DNA from: Mycobacterium ahvazicum
GTDB lineage: Bacteria > Actinomycetota > Actinomycetes > Mycobacteriales > Mycobacteriaceae
Length of the DNA: 64,000 nucleotides
Assembly (NCBI RefSeq): GCF_900176255.2
Contig: NZ_FXEG02000001.1
Location: forward strand, 186,001-250,000
Direction: 5' to 3'
Under the pieces are notes generated by a model. It saw only the letters and a list, made by a program, of their open reading frames with translations. It made no database searches and had not been told where the DNA came from. The position numbers and the translations under genes were made by a program. This document shows, piece after piece, positions 34,558 to 44,929 of this stretch (position 1 is the stretch's first letter; each line of letters begins with the position of its first letter).

Positions 34558-34675
34558 CTCGATCTCCTCACCCAGTTGAATCGAAACCTGCGCCCGGCCC
34601 CTGGCCAGGATAGGCCCCTGCCGACTGGGCGTATGTTCATATGCGCCCACCCTGTTCTCGACCGAAAGGATGCCC

Positions 34676-35263
34676 ATGCGACGCGCGCGTAGGACTGTCA
34701 CCGGTTGGGTAGCCATCACCATGGTGGTCGGCATCGCGATCACCGGCTGCGGCAAGACGTCGGCCCCGCCATCCGGGAGCGGCACTACGTCGGCACCCAG
34801 CACCCCGGCGGGACCGCCCCCGGATTACAGTGCGTTGCTGATCCAGCCCGGTGACATCGGCGGAGATTTCACCGCGCCGCAACCCCCGGTGCTGAATTCC
34901 AACAACACGACCGGCGTTGCCCAGCTGTTCGTCAACGCGGACAACAGCCGGCGTATCGGGGACACCATCCTGGTCGTCGCCGATCCCTCGATCGCGGCCG
35001 CCGCCCTGGAGAACACCAAGACGAATTACGCGAAGAAGGTCACCGGCCCGTGGCAGCCCGTCGACGTCGGCACTAACGGCGCGATGATCTCGGGCGCGTC
35101 GCCGGATAACTCGCAGGCGATCGCGGTGTTGTTGTTCACCGAGGGCAGGGCGCTGGTCAACCTGGAATTCGACAGCGCTCCCAACGACCCAGTCGACCCG
35201 GCGGTTGCCACCGACGTCGGCCGCAAGCAAGCCGCGGCGGTCAAGAACGGTTTGCACGGTTAG
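34676..35263 (+). CDS. Lipoprotein of unknown function
   Basis: A 195-residue secreted protein with a lipoprotein signal: positive N-terminus (RRARRTVTG), hydrophobic stretch WVAITMVVGIAI, and lipobox ITGC with Cys near residue 25. A Ser/Pro/Gly-rich linker follows. The mature part (DYSALLIQPGDIGGDFTAPQPPVLNSNNTTGVAQLF) resembles small mycobacterial lipoproteins and sensor-type domains, but I cannot name the family. ATG 34676 with AAAGGA 5 bp upstream was preferred to ATG 34670, which overlaps that site. It is convergent with the carboxylic acid reductase gene. Confidence 0.8.
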   Translation: MRRARRTVTGWVAITMVVGIAITGCGKTSAPPSGSGTTSAPSTPAGPPPDYSALLIQPGDIGGDFTAPQPPVLNSNNTTGVAQLFVNADNSRRIGDTILVVADPSIAAAALENTKTNYAKKVTGPWQPVDVGTNGAMISGASPDNSQAIAVLLFTEGRALVNLEFDSAPNDPVDPAVATDVGRKQAAAVKNGLHG

Positions 35264-35272
35264 CTTTTCGGG

Positions 35273-38200
35273 CTACACCAGCCCGAGCAGGCGCAGATCC
35301 GCGACGTATTTTTCGATCAGCCCCTCCGACAAGTGCGGAATGTCTTTGTCCGCACCGATTTTCGCTGCCCGCACCGCACCGCGGAACACATCCGTTGGCG
35401 CCGGCGCCCCACGCAGCGGTGCCTCGGGCTTGCGGTAGACGTCGAGCAACGCAAGCACCGAGTGCTGACGCTGTTTGTCCGGCAGCGCCCGCAGCGCCGT
35501 TTCGAAACGCCCGAACCATTCGTCATGGTCGTCGATGCGCCGGATGTCGTTGCCACCGGCGATCAGCCAGTCCACGAAGACGTCCAGCGAGATGCCGTCG
35601 TCGTGCGGGTTCATCACGTCGAAGGACCGGTACCCTCCGGCCACCGCCGTCTGCTCGCCCAGCGTGGTCACCGACTCCGCCACGAAGTCGGCCGGCAGAC
35701 CGTCGTAGTGCGCCACCGCCCGGTTTCCTTGCGGGTCGGTCTGGTAGAACGACGACGGTGCGATACCGGTCACCAGCAAGCTGAAGATCAACCGGGTGAA
35801 CGCATCCGGGACATTGAGCTGGCCCGCGTACTGGCTGTGCGCGAGGATCATGTCGGACCGGAACACCGTGGCCGGCAACCCGCACAGGTCGTGCGCCTCC
35901 CGCAACAGCACCTCACCGCCCCACTTGCTGTTCGCGTACCCGTTCGCGTAGCTGTCGTCGACGGGACGTACCGGGCTGACGGCGCGGATGTCGCCGTCCT
36001 CGGCGAACACGCTGGGATCCACCGACATGGCCACCGCAACGGTCGACATGTAGGTGACCGGCTTGATGCGTATCGTGATCGCCAGCCGGATCAATTCGGC
36101 GGTGCCCACGACATTCGGGCCGAACAGCTGGTCGTACGGCAGGACGTGGTTGACCAGTGCCGCGGGGTGCACGATCATTTCGACGTCTTCGGCGAGGCGC
36201 TGCCAAGTCGCTTGGTCCAAACCAAGATTCGGCTCGGCGATGTCGCCGACGATGACTTCGAGATGATCGGCGGCCAGGGTGCGGTACCGCTGCAGCAGTC
36301 CCGGATCACCACCGTCGAAAACAGCCTCCAGGCGTTTGGCGGCGGCTTCGCTGTCGGTGCCGCGGATGATGGTGATGAGCTTTCCGCCTCTATCGGCAAG
36401 TCGCTCAAGCCATTCCAGGGTGAGGAAGCGACCCAGATAGCCGTTGGCGCCGGTGAGCAGCACCGTATGCGGCGTGCCGGTGGCGTGCGGCAGCTTCGGG
36501 GCGGCGTTCAGGGTGGCGGCGTCGATGAACTTGTCGAGAGTGAGTTCGGACGCGCGAACTTCGCTGGCGCCGCGGCCGTGCACGGTCGAGAAGGTGGGCC
36601 GCTTGGCGCCGGATTCACGTTCGGATTCCACATATTCCGCGAGTTGACCCAAGTCGGACGCCGGGCTGATGATCTGGCCCACCGGGACTTGGACATCGAA
36701 GATGTCCTGCAGCAGGTTAGAGAAGGTCAGGGCGGACAGCGAGTCACCACCCAGCTCCAGGAACTGGGTATGCGGTTGCGGCGAACCGCCGGGCAGGCCT
36801 AGTAACGCCTGGGCGGCGCGCGTCAGCGTGTCGATGACCGGGCGGTCCGCCGCGCCTTCGCGCAGCGCGCGCAGCTCGGCGGTGCGGGTGGCGGCGAGCT
36901 CGGCGTAGAGGTCTTCCAGTCGAGCGCCGTAGTGCTCTTTCAGCTTGGGGCGCAGCAACTTTCCCACCCCGGACAGTAGTCCGTTGTCCTCGCTGAACGG
37001 CTCGGAGTCGACCAGGAAGTCGGCCGGCACTTCGTAGGATTGCAGCTCGGCGAGTTTGGCGGTGCGGCGCAGGGATTCGCTCAGCGCTGCCTTGAGGCCG
37101 TCCGGATCGCCGGCGAATCGTTGCTCGGCTTCCCGGGTCGGGACCACGACCGCCACCAGGTAAGGCCGTTCGCTGTTGCCGTACACGAAGATCTGCCGCA
37201 CCAGCGCGGCGCTGCTGAAGACGGCTTCCAGGCGTGCCACCGCGACGAATTCGCCTTGCGCCAACTTCAATACGTTGTTCCGCCGGTCGACGTAGACCAG
37301 ACGATCCGGGCCGATTTCGGCCATCACGTCACCGGTGCGATAGTAGCCGTCGGGGTCGAACGCATTCGCCGTCACATCGGGCCGTTTGAAATACCCGCCG
37401 AACGCGGTCTGCGACTTCACCAGCAGCTCGCCGCGCGGGTACGGCTTGTCGGTGTGGAAATAACCCAGCTCGGGCACGTCGATCAGTTTGTAGTCGAGGA
37501 TCGGCGGCCGGCTCACCACACCGTCCTTGAATACCATCCCCACCTCGGTCAGGCCGTAGCCGTCGAGCACATGGGTGTCCAAACACGATTCGATGAAGGT
37601 CTTCATCTCCGCGGCCAGCGGCGCGGTGGTGGAGAAGGCAGTGATCACGCGACCGCCCAGAAGTTGTTCGCGCAGTTCGGCTTTCGCCGCCGCGTCAGCA
37701 TCCTCGGGTTCGGCACCCTGACCGATCAGGCGCTCCACCGCGCTTTGGTAACGCTGGTAGAGCATCTCGACCACCCGCGGCACCATGCCCATCTCCGTCG
37801 GGCGCACCAGGTTCCAGTCGTCGAACAACGTGGACAGGTCACTTTCCGGCACGAAATAGCTGGTGCCACCGGCTTGGAACGACGACGACAGCGGTATCCG
37901 TCCGCCCACGTGGTTGAGCGGCATGAAGTTGACGTTGAACACCGGTACGTCTGCGAATTCGGGGTAGAGCTCGTTGGTCCACAGCCTCAAGATCATGCGC
38001 TCGGTGTACATCGCTCCCTTGGGCAGGCCGGTGCTGCCCGAGGTGTACATGATCATGGCCAGCCGCTCGTCGGTTTCGCCGGTGTAGAACGGCTCCGGTG
38101 GCAATGCGCGGCCACGCTCGACCAATTCGTCGAAGATCTCGACGGTGACCGCCATGCCGGCCTCGGCCAATTTCGCCTGCGCGCGCTCGAGGTTCTCCCG

Positions 38201-38842
38201 CTGATCGTCGATATCCGTCTGATAGTCGAAGACCACCAGGCGCCGCAACGATGTGCTGCCCAGCGCGGCCTCGACGGCGAGGTCCAGATACTCCGCTCCG
38301 GCCGCCAGCACCTGGGGTTCGATTTCGGCGACGATCCGCTGTAGCCGCGACGCCGTTGCGTTGTGCTGCAGCGGCACCGCCACCAGACCCAGGTAGCCGG
38401 TCACCAGGTCAAGCGTCAAGTACTCGGGGCTCGCGAAACCGAGAGTCGCGACCACGTCCCCCGGCGCCACCGGGGTGGCCTCGTCGCGCCGCCACGCCGT
38501 GGCGACGGCGCGCACGTTGGCCCACAGATCGCGGTAGCTGATCGTGTCGAATCGGGGGAGCAGCCGAGTGGTGGTGCGGCCGGTCGTAGGATCGGTGCTC
38601 AGCTCGCGAGCGCGCCATCCCAATGCGGGACGGTCGCCGTAGCCTTCGACGAACGTCTCCAGGATCTGCGGAAGCCGAAGACCGGGCCGGCGGGCCGCGG
38701 CCTGCAGCGCGAGATCCGGCCTGGCGTATTGATATTGCTCGTCGGTCGCCACCACACGCCTGATGCGCTCGGCCACTCGTTCTCGTGGGGTGGTCGTCAC
38801 ACTCGCGCTGGTGCCGTTGTCGCGCTTCGCATCAATAGTCAT
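35273..38842 (-). CDS. car: Carboxylic acid reductase (Car/FadD9 type)
   Basis: An 1189-residue ATP- and NADPH-dependent carboxylic acid reductase, similar in length to FadD9 (Rv2590) and Nocardia Car. The adenylation domain covers about residues 1-650, with [19 protein letters not shown] near 265 and [12 protein letters not shown] thiolation domain follows, with the phosphopantetheine serine in [13 protein letters not shown] near 699. The C-terminal reductase domain has [19 protein letters not shown] near 797 and the catalytic YANSK near 969. It activates an acid to acyl-AMP, loads it on the pantetheine arm and releases the aldehyde; a phosphopantetheinyl transferase must come from elsewhere. 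All domains look intact. The start ATG at 38842 begins [10 protein letters not shown]. Confidence 0.95.
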   Translation of the reverse strand: MTIDAKRDNGTSASVTTTPRERVAERIRRVVATDEQYQYARPDLALQAAARRPGLRLPQILETFVEGYGDRPALGWRARELSTDPTTGRTTTRLLPRFDTISYRDLWANVRAVATAWRRDEATPVAPGDVVATLGFASPEYLTLDLVTGYLGLVAVPLQHNATASRLQRIVAEIEPQVLAAGAEYLDLAVEAALGSTSLRRLVVFDYQTDIDDQRENLERAQAKLAEAGMAVTVEIFDELVERGRALPPEPFYTGETDERLAMIMYTSGSTGLPKGAMYTERMILRLWTNELYPEFADVPVFNVNFMPLNHVGGRIPLSSSFQAGGTSYFVPESDLSTLFDDWNLVRPTEMGMVPRVVEMLYQRYQSAVERLIGQGAEPEDADAAAKAELREQLLGGRVITAFSTTAPLAAEMKTFIESCLDTHVLDGYGLTEVGMVFKDGVVSRPPILDYKLIDVPELGYFHTDKPYPRGELLVKSQTAFGGYFKRPDVTANAFDPDGYYRTGDVMAEIGPDRLVYVDRRNNVLKLAQGEFVAVARLEAVFSSAALVRQIFVYGNSERPYLVAVVVPTREAEQRFAGDPDGLKAALSESLRRTAKLAELQSYEVPADFLVDSEPFSEDNGLLSGVGKLLRPKLKEHYGARLEDLYAELAATRTAELRALREGAADRPVIDTLTRAAQALLGLPGGSPQPHTQFLELGGDSLSALTFSNLLQDIFDVQVPVGQIISPASDLGQLAEYVESERESGAKRPTFSTVHGRGASEVRASELTLDKFIDAATLNAAPKLPHATGTPHTVLLTGANGYLGRFLTLEWLERLADRGGKLITIIRGTDSEAAAKRLEAVFDGGDPGLLQRYRTLAADHLEVIVGDIAEPNLGLDQATWQRLAEDVEMIVHPAALVNHVLPYDQLFGPNVVGTAELIRLAITIRIKPVTYMSTVAVAMSVDPSVFAEDGDIRAVSPVRPVDDSYANGYANSKWGGEVLLREAHDLCGLPATVFRSDMILAHSQYAGQLNVPDAFTRLIFSLLVTGIAPSSFYQTDPQGNRAVAHYDGLPADFVAESVTTLGEQTAVAGGYRSFDVMNPHDDGISLDVFVDWLIAGGNDIRRIDDHDEWFGRFETALRALPDKQRQHSVLALLDVYRKPEAPLRGAPAPTDVFRGAVRAAKIGADKDIPHLSEGLIEKYVADLRLLGLV

Positions 38843-38969
38843 GACCAGCCCCAGGCTCTCGTTCGGACGACTCTCTAGCGCAAACCGTCGGCCCGCTACG
38901 AGTCTTCCACCCGGTCACTGTGACCGTGGCCACACCCAGCTCGAGGCCCTCCACCGGGGCCCGAAATGG

Positions 38970-39725
38970 TTACGCGACGACCTGAATGGGATCGCCGACG
39001 TTGACGTTGTTGAAGTACCACGCGGCGTTGTCCGGGCTCAGGTTGATGCATCCGTGGCTGACGTTGGCGTGGCCCTGCGAGTCGACGGACCAGGGTGCCG
39101 AGTGCACGTACACACCGCTCCAGGTGACGCGGACCGCGTACTGGGCGGTGATCTTGTATCCCTCGGGCGAACTCAGCGGGATACCGATCGTCCGCGAGTC
39201 CATCACGACGCTGCGTTGTTTCTCGAGGGCGGTGAAGTTACCGATCGGCGTCGGGCGGCTGGGCTTACCCATCGAGGCGGGCATCGTGCGCAGAATTTCC
39301 CCGTCCCTGCTCACGGTGAAGGTGTGCGCGGAGAGGCTGGCCACCCCCAGGAATGCGTCACCGGTGTCGAAGCCCGTTGTCAGCTCCTGCACGCCCACCG
39401 AAACGTGGCTGTGGGCAGGCCAATACTGGTTCGGAACCCATTGCACGACGTTGTTTTCGGGCCACTCGAAGTGTCCGGTGATGTTGCTAGGGGAGGCCAC
39501 GTGGATGGAGCGTTCCACGGCGGACCGGTCGGTCACCGGCGCGGTGAATTTCACGACGACCGGGTGTGCAATTCCCACCACCGCGCCGTCGGCCGGCAAA
39601 ATCGAGGCAATTGCGGGGGTTGGTGCCGGTACCGGGACCGAGGCGACCGCGTGGGAACCGGATCCCAACACGCCAAAGCCCGTGATCGCGACCATAACAA
39701 ATAGATAACGAACCCCACGACGCAT
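38970..39725 (-). CDS. ldtA: L,D-transpeptidase LdtA (LdtMt1 type)
   Basis: A 251-residue secreted L,D-transpeptidase, the same length as M. tuberculosis Rv0116c. A signal peptide (RRGVRYLFVMVAITGFGVLG) is followed by a bacterial Ig-like domain (ASILPADGAVVGIAHPVVVKF). The YkuD catalytic domain ends in YVHSAPWSVDSQG...SHGCINLSPDNAAWYF, containing the active-site Cys and His motif. It makes 3-3 (meso-DAP to meso-DAP) peptidoglycan cross-links in the periplasm. The ATG at 39725 has GGAGGG about 8 bp upstream; the 11-codon extension in the open frame is not needed. It is divergent from oxyS. Confidence 0.95.
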   Translation of the reverse strand: MRRGVRYLFVMVAITGFGVLGSGSHAVASVPVPAPTPAIASILPADGAVVGIAHPVVVKFTAPVTDRSAVERSIHVASPSNITGHFEWPENNVVQWVPNQYWPAHSHVSVGVQELTTGFDTGDAFLGVASLSAHTFTVSRDGEILRTMPASMGKPSRPTPIGNFTALEKQRSVVMDSRTIGIPLSSPEGYKITAQYAVRVTWSGVYVHSAPWSVDSQGHANVSHGCINLSPDNAAWYFNNVNVGDPIQVVA

Positions 39726-39914
39726 GGCGTCAACCCTCCGAGATGGTGCGATCAACACGACGATATTCTACTGGCAGTCTGATCATTACGGTTTTTAGCA
39801 AACAATGACACTCCGCCCGGTCTCCACGGTAACGATCGGATCAACGGATGAGTTCGATCGGCGGCGACCGGCTGACCTCAGCGGAATCGGCGCCGCCGAA
39901 CCGAGGAGGTGCGA

Positions 39915-40847
39915 GTGCTCTTTCGTCAGCTGGAGTACTTCGTCGCGGTCGCCCAGGAGCGCCACTTCGCTCGGGCCGCCGAGAAGTGTTACGTGTCGCA
40001 GCCCGCGCTGTCCGCCGCGATCGCCAAGCTGGAACGTGAATTGAACGTCACGCTGATCAATCGCGGACACAGCTTCGAAGGCCTCACCCCCGAAGGGGAG
40101 CGACTGGTCGTGTGGGCCAAACGGATTCTGGCCGAGCACGACGCATTCAAGGCCGAGGTAGATGCGGTGCGATCGGGAATTACCGGAACGCTTCGGCTGG
40201 GCGCTGTGCCCACCGCATCGACAACGGCGTCACTGGTGCTGTCTGCCTTCTGCTCGGCTCATCCATTGGTCAAGGTGCACATCAATTCCCGGCTGGCCGC
40301 CACTGAACTGTACCGGCGCTTGCGGGAATTCGAGCTCGACGCCGCGATCGTGCACGCATCACACGATGATGCCCACGAGGTGGACCTGGTGCCGCTATAT
40401 ACCGAGCGCTACGTGCTGCTGTCGCCGGCGGATATGTTGCCGTCCGGCGCATCGACGTTGCGGTGGCCGGATGCCGCGCAGTTGCCGCTGGCCTTGCTCA
40501 CCGCGGACATGCGGGACCGGCAAATCATCGACGAGGCGTTCGCCGGGCACGGCATCACCGTCACTCCGCAAGTCGAAACCGACTCGGTGGCTTCGCTACT
40601 CGCACAGGTCGCCTCCGGCAACTGGGCATGCATCGTTCCGCACACCTGGCTGTGGACATCGCCGCTGGGCGGCGAGATTCGTGCGGTCGAAATGGTCGAT
40701 CCGGCAGTCAAGGCCGAGATCACGTTGGCCACCAATGCCTCCGGGCCCGGGTCGCCGGTCGCCAGGGCGCTCGTCGCCTGCGCGCATGAGCTTTCGCTGG
40801 ACGAGTTCTTCAACGCCCAACTGATCGGGGTCACCCGTCGGCGCTGA
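39915..40847 (+). CDS. oxyS: LysR-family regulator OxyS
   Basis: A 310-residue LysR-type regulator. The N-terminal winged helix is LFRQLEYFVAVAQERHFARAAEKCYVSQPALSAAIAKLERELNVTLINR. An effector-binding domain follows. It matches the mycobacterial OxyS (Rv0117) sequence and gene order (ldtA-oxyS-oxcA). OxyS is reported to respond to oxidative stress and to influence katG. The start is GTG 39915, 5 bp after GAGGAGG; GTG 39909 overlaps that site. The 3' end overlaps the convergent oxcA by 17 bp, so antisense interference between the two is possible. A probable target site is at 42699-42721. Confidence 0.93.
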   Translation: MLFRQLEYFVAVAQERHFARAAEKCYVSQPALSAAIAKLERELNVTLINRGHSFEGLTPEGERLVVWAKRILAEHDAFKAEVDAVRSGITGTLRLGAVPTASTTASLVLSAFCSAHPLVKVHINSRLAATELYRRLREFELDAAIVHASHDDAHEVDLVPLYTERYVLLSPADMLPSGASTLRWPDAAQLPLALLTADMRDRQIIDEAFAGHGITVTPQVETDSVASLLAQVASGNWACIVPHTWLWTSPLGGEIRAVEMVDPAVKAEITLATNASGPGSPVARALVACAHELSLDEFFNAQLIGVTRRR

Positions 40848-42579
40848 CCTTCCGGTTGGCCGCGCTGGTCGGGTTGAGACTTGCCAGGTGTCCGCTCTCC
40901 ACCCCGGCCGCCGGGTCGAGTTCGCAGTCGATCAGCGACGGCCCGTTCGACGCGAGCGCCTCCGTGAGCGCCGACTGCAGCTCGGCCGGAGTTGTGACGT
41001 GATATCCCTTGCCGCCGAAAGCTTCTGCCAGTAGCTCATGACGTGCACCGGCGTTGAGCACAGTGGGGGCGGGGCTGTCGCCGGTAGGCTCTTCATCGCC
41101 GCGGTACACGCCGCCGTTGTTGAGGATGACGACTGTTACCGGCAGCCGGTAGCGGCAGATCGTCTCGATCTCCATGCCGCTGAACCCGAATGCGCTGTCG
41201 CCCTCGATCGCGACAACGGGCCGGCCCGTCTCGACGGCGGCGGCGATCGCGTAGCCCATGCCGATGCCCATCACACCCCAGGTCCCGGTGTCCAGGCGGT
41301 GCCGCGGCAGCTCCATCTCGATCACGTTGCGGGCCAGGTCCAGCGCATTGGCCCCCTCATTGACCACATAGACGTCCGGATTCGCTTGCAGCACTGAACG
41401 AATCGCACCGAGTGCGTTGTAAAACCGCATCGGGTGCGGATTCTCGGCGAGCCGCTCGCTCATCTTGGCATCGTTACGGGCTCGGCGATCGGCCAGCTCG
41501 TCGGTCCATTCCGTCGGCACCGTGATGGGCCGGGTGGCCAGACCGTCACGCAATGCAAACATCACCGAACCGATGTCGCCGGCCAGCGGTGCCACGATCG
41601 GCTGGTTGCTGTCGAACTCCGACGCCGCGATGTCGATCTGCACGAACTTGGCGTCGGCGGCCCACTGTGGCGATTCGCCATGGCCGAGCAGCCAATTCAG
41701 CCGCGCGCCGACCAGCAACACCGCGTCGGCGCGGGCGATGGCCAGCGAGCGTGCGGCCGCCGCGGACTGGCGATGCGAATCCGGCAATAGGCCCTTGGCC
41801 ATCGACATGGGCAGGAACGGAATTCCGGTGGATTCGACGAAGTCCCGGATCACGGCGTCGGCCTGCGCGTACGCGGCGCCCTTACCGAGCACTATCAGCG
41901 GCCGGCGCGCCCGCGCCAGCACGTCCAGCGCACGATCGACCGCCTCCGGGGCGGGCAGCTGGCGCGGCGCGGGATCAATGACCCGCCAGACGCTTTCGGC
42001 CCCCTCGGCGGCGTCCATGGCCTGCCCCAGCACCGCGCCCGGGATGTCGAGATAGACACCGCCCGGCCGGCCCGAGACCGCGGTGCGGATCGCGCGTGCG
42101 ATCGCGAGCCCGATGTCCGCGACCCGCTCGACGCGGTAGGCCGCCTTCACGAAAGGCCGCGCGGCGTTGAGCTGATCCAGGTCCTGATAGTCGCCGCGCT
42201 GCAAGTCGACCAGCGCTCGATTGCTCGAACCCGAGATCTGGATCATCGGGAAGCAGTTCGTGGTCGCGTTGGCCAAAGCGGGCAGACCGTTGAGAAACCC
42301 GGGCCCGGAGGTCGTCAGGCACACGCCCGGGCGGCCGGTGAGAAACCCGGCGGCGGCGGCGGCGTTGCCGGCGGAAGTCTCCTGCCGGAAACCGATGTAC
42401 CGCATGCCACAGGCCTGCGCGACCCGGGCAAGGTCGGTGATCGGGATGCCGACGATTCCATAGATCGTGTTGATGTCATTGGCCTTAAGGGCATCGACGA
42501 CGAGGTGGAAGCCGTCGGTCAGGGCGGCGTCCGCCGCCTCGTCCGGCGCAGCGGCCGATGATGCCGAAAGTGTGGTCAT
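40831..42579 (-). CDS. oxcA: OxcA, thiamine-diphosphate-dependent decarboxylase (oxalyl-CoA decarboxylase-like)
   Basis: A 582-residue ThDP enzyme of the same length and position as M. tuberculosis OxcA (Rv0118c). The PYR domain has the catalytic glutamate in GFRQETSAGNAAAAAGFLTGRPG. The PP domain has a canonical cofactor motif EGDSAFGFSGME...VVILNNGGVYRG. By family it decarboxylates oxalyl-CoA to formyl-CoA. Mycobacterial work has also pointed to 2-hydroxyacyl-CoA lyase-like roles for relatives, so the exact substrate is not certain. The ATG at 42579 was chosen because it gives exactly the family length; the open frame continues 62 codons upstream through the divergent promoter region. Confidence 0.9.
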   Translation of the reverse strand: MTTLSASSAAAPDEAADAALTDGFHLVVDALKANDINTIYGIVGIPITDLARVAQACGMRYIGFRQETSAGNAAAAAGFLTGRPGVCLTTSGPGFLNGLPALANATTNCFPMIQISGSSNRALVDLQRGDYQDLDQLNAARPFVKAAYRVERVADIGLAIARAIRTAVSGRPGGVYLDIPGAVLGQAMDAAEGAESVWRVIDPAPRQLPAPEAVDRALDVLARARRPLIVLGKGAAYAQADAVIRDFVESTGIPFLPMSMAKGLLPDSHRQSAAAARSLAIARADAVLLVGARLNWLLGHGESPQWAADAKFVQIDIAASEFDSNQPIVAPLAGDIGSVMFALRDGLATRPITVPTEWTDELADRRARNDAKMSERLAENPHPMRFYNALGAIRSVLQANPDVYVVNEGANALDLARNVIEMELPRHRLDTGTWGVMGIGMGYAIAAAVETGRPVVAIEGDSAFGFSGMEIETICRYRLPVTVVILNNGGVYRGDEEPTGDSPAPTVLNAGARHELLAEAFGGKGYHVTTPAELQSALTEALASNGPSLIDCELDPAAGVESGHLASLNPTSAANRKVSADG

Positions 42580-42675
42580 TGCCCGACTCCTCGCGTGTCC
42601 ATGCCTGTCATCCATCACTGTGGTCCGGGTCCCCGCCGCTGTCCAAGACCAAGCCGCTATGCAGCGATTCACGGT

Positions 42676-42721
42676 GATTATCGACCGCTGCTCAGCCAAT
42701 CGATAGCCGCGGATTATCGAT
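42676..42721. promoter_or_regulatory. LysR-type operator between oxcA and fadD7
   Basis: ATCGATA (42699-42705) and TATCGAT (42715-42721) form a perfect inverted repeat with 9 bp between, giving the T-N11-A core of LysR-type boxes (T42704, A42716). A third half-site, GATTATCGA (42676-42684), repeats the right arm (42712-42720) 36 bp away. The neighbouring regulator OxyS is the obvious candidate. Confidence 0.6.
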
Positions 42722-42815
42722 CGTGAGCTGAACAGTATTGGACGAACAGGGAGGTTTCTCTGCATCGTGCAATCAGGTGCTGATACACATGCGAGAAAGC
42801 GGAAGGACTATGGCG

Positions 42816-44396
42816 ATGTCTGACTTGATCACCCCGGCGGCGGGGTTGACCGACGAATCCCCGAGCATCGCCGATCTGGTGGCGGCGGCCGCAATCCGGG
42901 AGCCGGAGGCGACGGCGCTCGTCGTCACTCCCGATCGCAGGCCGGTCAGCTACGGCGAGCTGGTGCGACTGGTCGACGACTTGGCCGGACAGCTCAAGGA
43001 CGGCGGCCTGCGGCCGGGGGACCGGATCGCGCTGCGCTCAGGCAGCAACGCCGAATTCGTCGTGGGTTTGTTGGCGGCGTCCCGCGCTGGGCTGATCGCG
43101 GTGCCGCTGGACCCGGCGTTGCCCGTCGGTGACCAGCGTGCCCGCAGTGAGGTCGCCGGCGCGGGTGTGGTGCTTGTCGACGGCGAGGGTCCCGGTGACA
43201 AGGAGGAGCCGGGATTGGTGTGGTGGACGTTCGCGGTGACCGTCGGCGCTGACGGCGCCGCGTCGTCGGTCGACCTGGACGCGCCCGCGGCACCGAACCC
43301 GGACGCGGCGGTGCCCGAGGGCCTCCGCGACGACGACGCGATGATCATGTTCACCGGCGGCACCACCGGGATGCCGAAGATGGTCCCGTGGACACACACG
43401 AACATCGCCAGCTCGGTGCGGGCCATCATCGCCGCCTATCAGCTGGGCCCGGCGGATGCGACGGTCGCGGTGATGCCGCTCTACCACGGCCACGGTCTGA
43501 TCGCCGCGCTGCTGTCGACGCTGGCATCCGGTGGGACCGTGCTGTTGCCCGCGCGAGGGAAGTTCTCGGCGCACACCTTCTGGGACGACATCAACGCCGT
43601 CGGGGCCACCTGGTACACCGCGGTTCCGACCATTCACCAGATCCTGTTGGAGCGCGCCAAGACGCAGCGACCGGAACGCGGAGGGGTCGCGCTGCACTTC
43701 ATCCGCAGCTGCAGCGCTCCGCTCACCACGGAAACGGCTCAGGCCCTGCAAGACACCTTCGGCGCCAGCGTGGTATGCGCGTTCGGGATGACCGAAGGCA
43801 CCCATCAGGTCGCCACCACTGACATCGAGCAAGACCAAAACCCCGCCGAGACAACAGGTCTCGTCGGAAAGTCAACCAGCCCGGAGATCCGGATCGCCGG
43901 GCCCGGCGGTGAATCGCTGCCGCCCGAGGCCGTCGGCGAGGTCTGGCTTCGTGGCCCGACCGTGGTGCGCGGCTACCTCGGCGACCCGGCGATCACCGCC
44001 GCCAACTTCACCGACGGCTGGCTGCGCACCGGCGACCTCGGGTCGCTGTCCCCCGCGGGTGACCTGAGCATTCGCGGGCGGATCAAGGAACTGATCAACC
44101 GGGGCGGCGAGAAGATTTCGCCGGAACGCGTCGAGGGCGTGCTGGCCAGCCACCCCGGCATCCTGGAGGTGGCCGTGCTCGGGCTGCCGGACACGATGTA
44201 CGGCGAGACGGTGGCCGCGGTGATCGTCGCGCGGGGCACGACTGCGCCCAGCCCCGAGGAGCTGACGGAATTCTGCCGTGACCGGCTGGCGCCCTACGAG
44301 GTGCCGGCCACCTTCCTGCACACCGGCGAACTGCCGCATACCGCCAAGGGTTCGCTGGATCGGCGGGCCGTGGCCCGGCAGTTTGGCGGAGTCTGA
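42816..44396 (+). CDS. fadD7: Acyl-CoA synthetase FadD7
   Basis: A 526-residue AMP-forming ligase in the position and length of M. tuberculosis FadD7 (Rv0119, 525 aa). The P-loop motif is IMFTGGTTGMPKM near residue 177, then CAFGMTEGTHQV, the hinge GRIKELINRGGEKISPERVEGVL, and a C-terminal lysine in PHTAKGSLDRRAV. The second residue of the P-loop motif is Gly instead of Ser. Its closest plant and yeast relatives act on oxalate, and pairing with oxcA supports an oxalate-to-oxalyl-CoA-to-formyl-CoA route (inference). ATG 42816 has GGAAGGAC 8 bp upstream. It is divergent from oxcA. Confidence 0.9.
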   Translation: MSDLITPAAGLTDESPSIADLVAAAAIREPEATALVVTPDRRPVSYGELVRLVDDLAGQLKDGGLRPGDRIALRSGSNAEFVVGLLAASRAGLIAVPLDPALPVGDQRARSEVAGAGVVLVDGEGPGDKEEPGLVWWTFAVTVGADGAASSVDLDAPAAPNPDAAVPEGLRDDDAMIMFTGGTTGMPKMVPWTHTNIASSVRAIIAAYQLGPADATVAVMPLYHGHGLIAALLSTLASGGTVLLPARGKFSAHTFWDDINAVGATWYTAVPTIHQILLERAKTQRPERGGVALHFIRSCSAPLTTETAQALQDTFGASVVCAFGMTEGTHQVATTDIEQDQNPAETTGLVGKSTSPEIRIAGPGGESLPPEAVGEVWLRGPTVVRGYLGDPAITAANFTDGWLRTGDLGSLSPAGDLSIRGRIKELINRGGEKISPERVEGVLASHPGILEVAVLGLPDTMYGETVAAVIVARGTTAPSPEELTEFCRDRLAPYEVPATFLHTGELPHTAKGSLDRRAVARQFGGV

Positions 44397-44415
44397 GAAA
44401 GGCTGTGCGCCAACC

Positions 44416-44886
44416 TCACTGGCCCGACGTCACGTTCCCCCACGCGGCGCGCGCACCCGAATCACCGACCCGGTAGGTCTGCACCAGGGTGGCCACCGCC
44501 GCGATGACCACCAGCGCCCCGACCGCGGCGTGCAGGGTGAGTTTCATGTCCACACCGTGCGCCTCACGCACGTGCAGCACGGCCAGCGCCGTGACCGTCG
44601 CCGCCAGTGCCGCGACGATGTAGATCAGGGTGGAGCCGAGTTGCTCGTGGTTGGTGAGCACCGGCGTCTGAGCACCGACGCGAGCCGACAGCCAGACGCC
44701 CGCGGTGGTCGTCAACGGGGTCAGGACGAGCGTGCCCACCGCCAGCAACAGAACCAGCCAGATCAGCCGGCGCCGCGCGGCGGGCCACACCACGCACAGG
44801 ATCGCCAGAACCGCCGCCAGCGGAGCCAGGACAACGACGAAATGATTGAGCAGGATATGGGCAGGAAGCCCATTGAACGTTGACAT
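44416..44886 (-). CDS. Four-helix membrane protein (DUF2231-like)
   Basis: A 156-residue integral membrane protein with four hydrophobic segments: LLNHFVVVLAPLAAVLAILCVVW, LIWLVLLLAVGTLVLTPLTTTAGVWL, STLIYIVAALAATVTALAVL and HAAVGALVVIAAVATLVQTY. The conserved histidines near the first helix (PAHILLNH) and NHEQLG before the third resemble DUF2231, a family linked to redox or haem proteins without a settled role. The ATG at 44886 was chosen; a TTG 7 codons upstream is possible. It is not present between fadD7 and fusA2 in M. tuberculosis as I recall that locus, so it may be an accessory gene. Confidence 0.8.
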   Translation of the reverse strand: MSTFNGLPAHILLNHFVVVLAPLAAVLAILCVVWPAARRRLIWLVLLLAVGTLVLTPLTTTAGVWLSARVGAQTPVLTNHEQLGSTLIYIVAALAATVTALAVLHVREAHGVDMKLTLHAAVGALVVIAAVATLVQTYRVGDSGARAAWGNVTSGQ

Positions 44887-44929
44887 ACGCGAATCCGGGG
44901 CTCCCAATCTGGCTGTTTATCAAGTGCTT

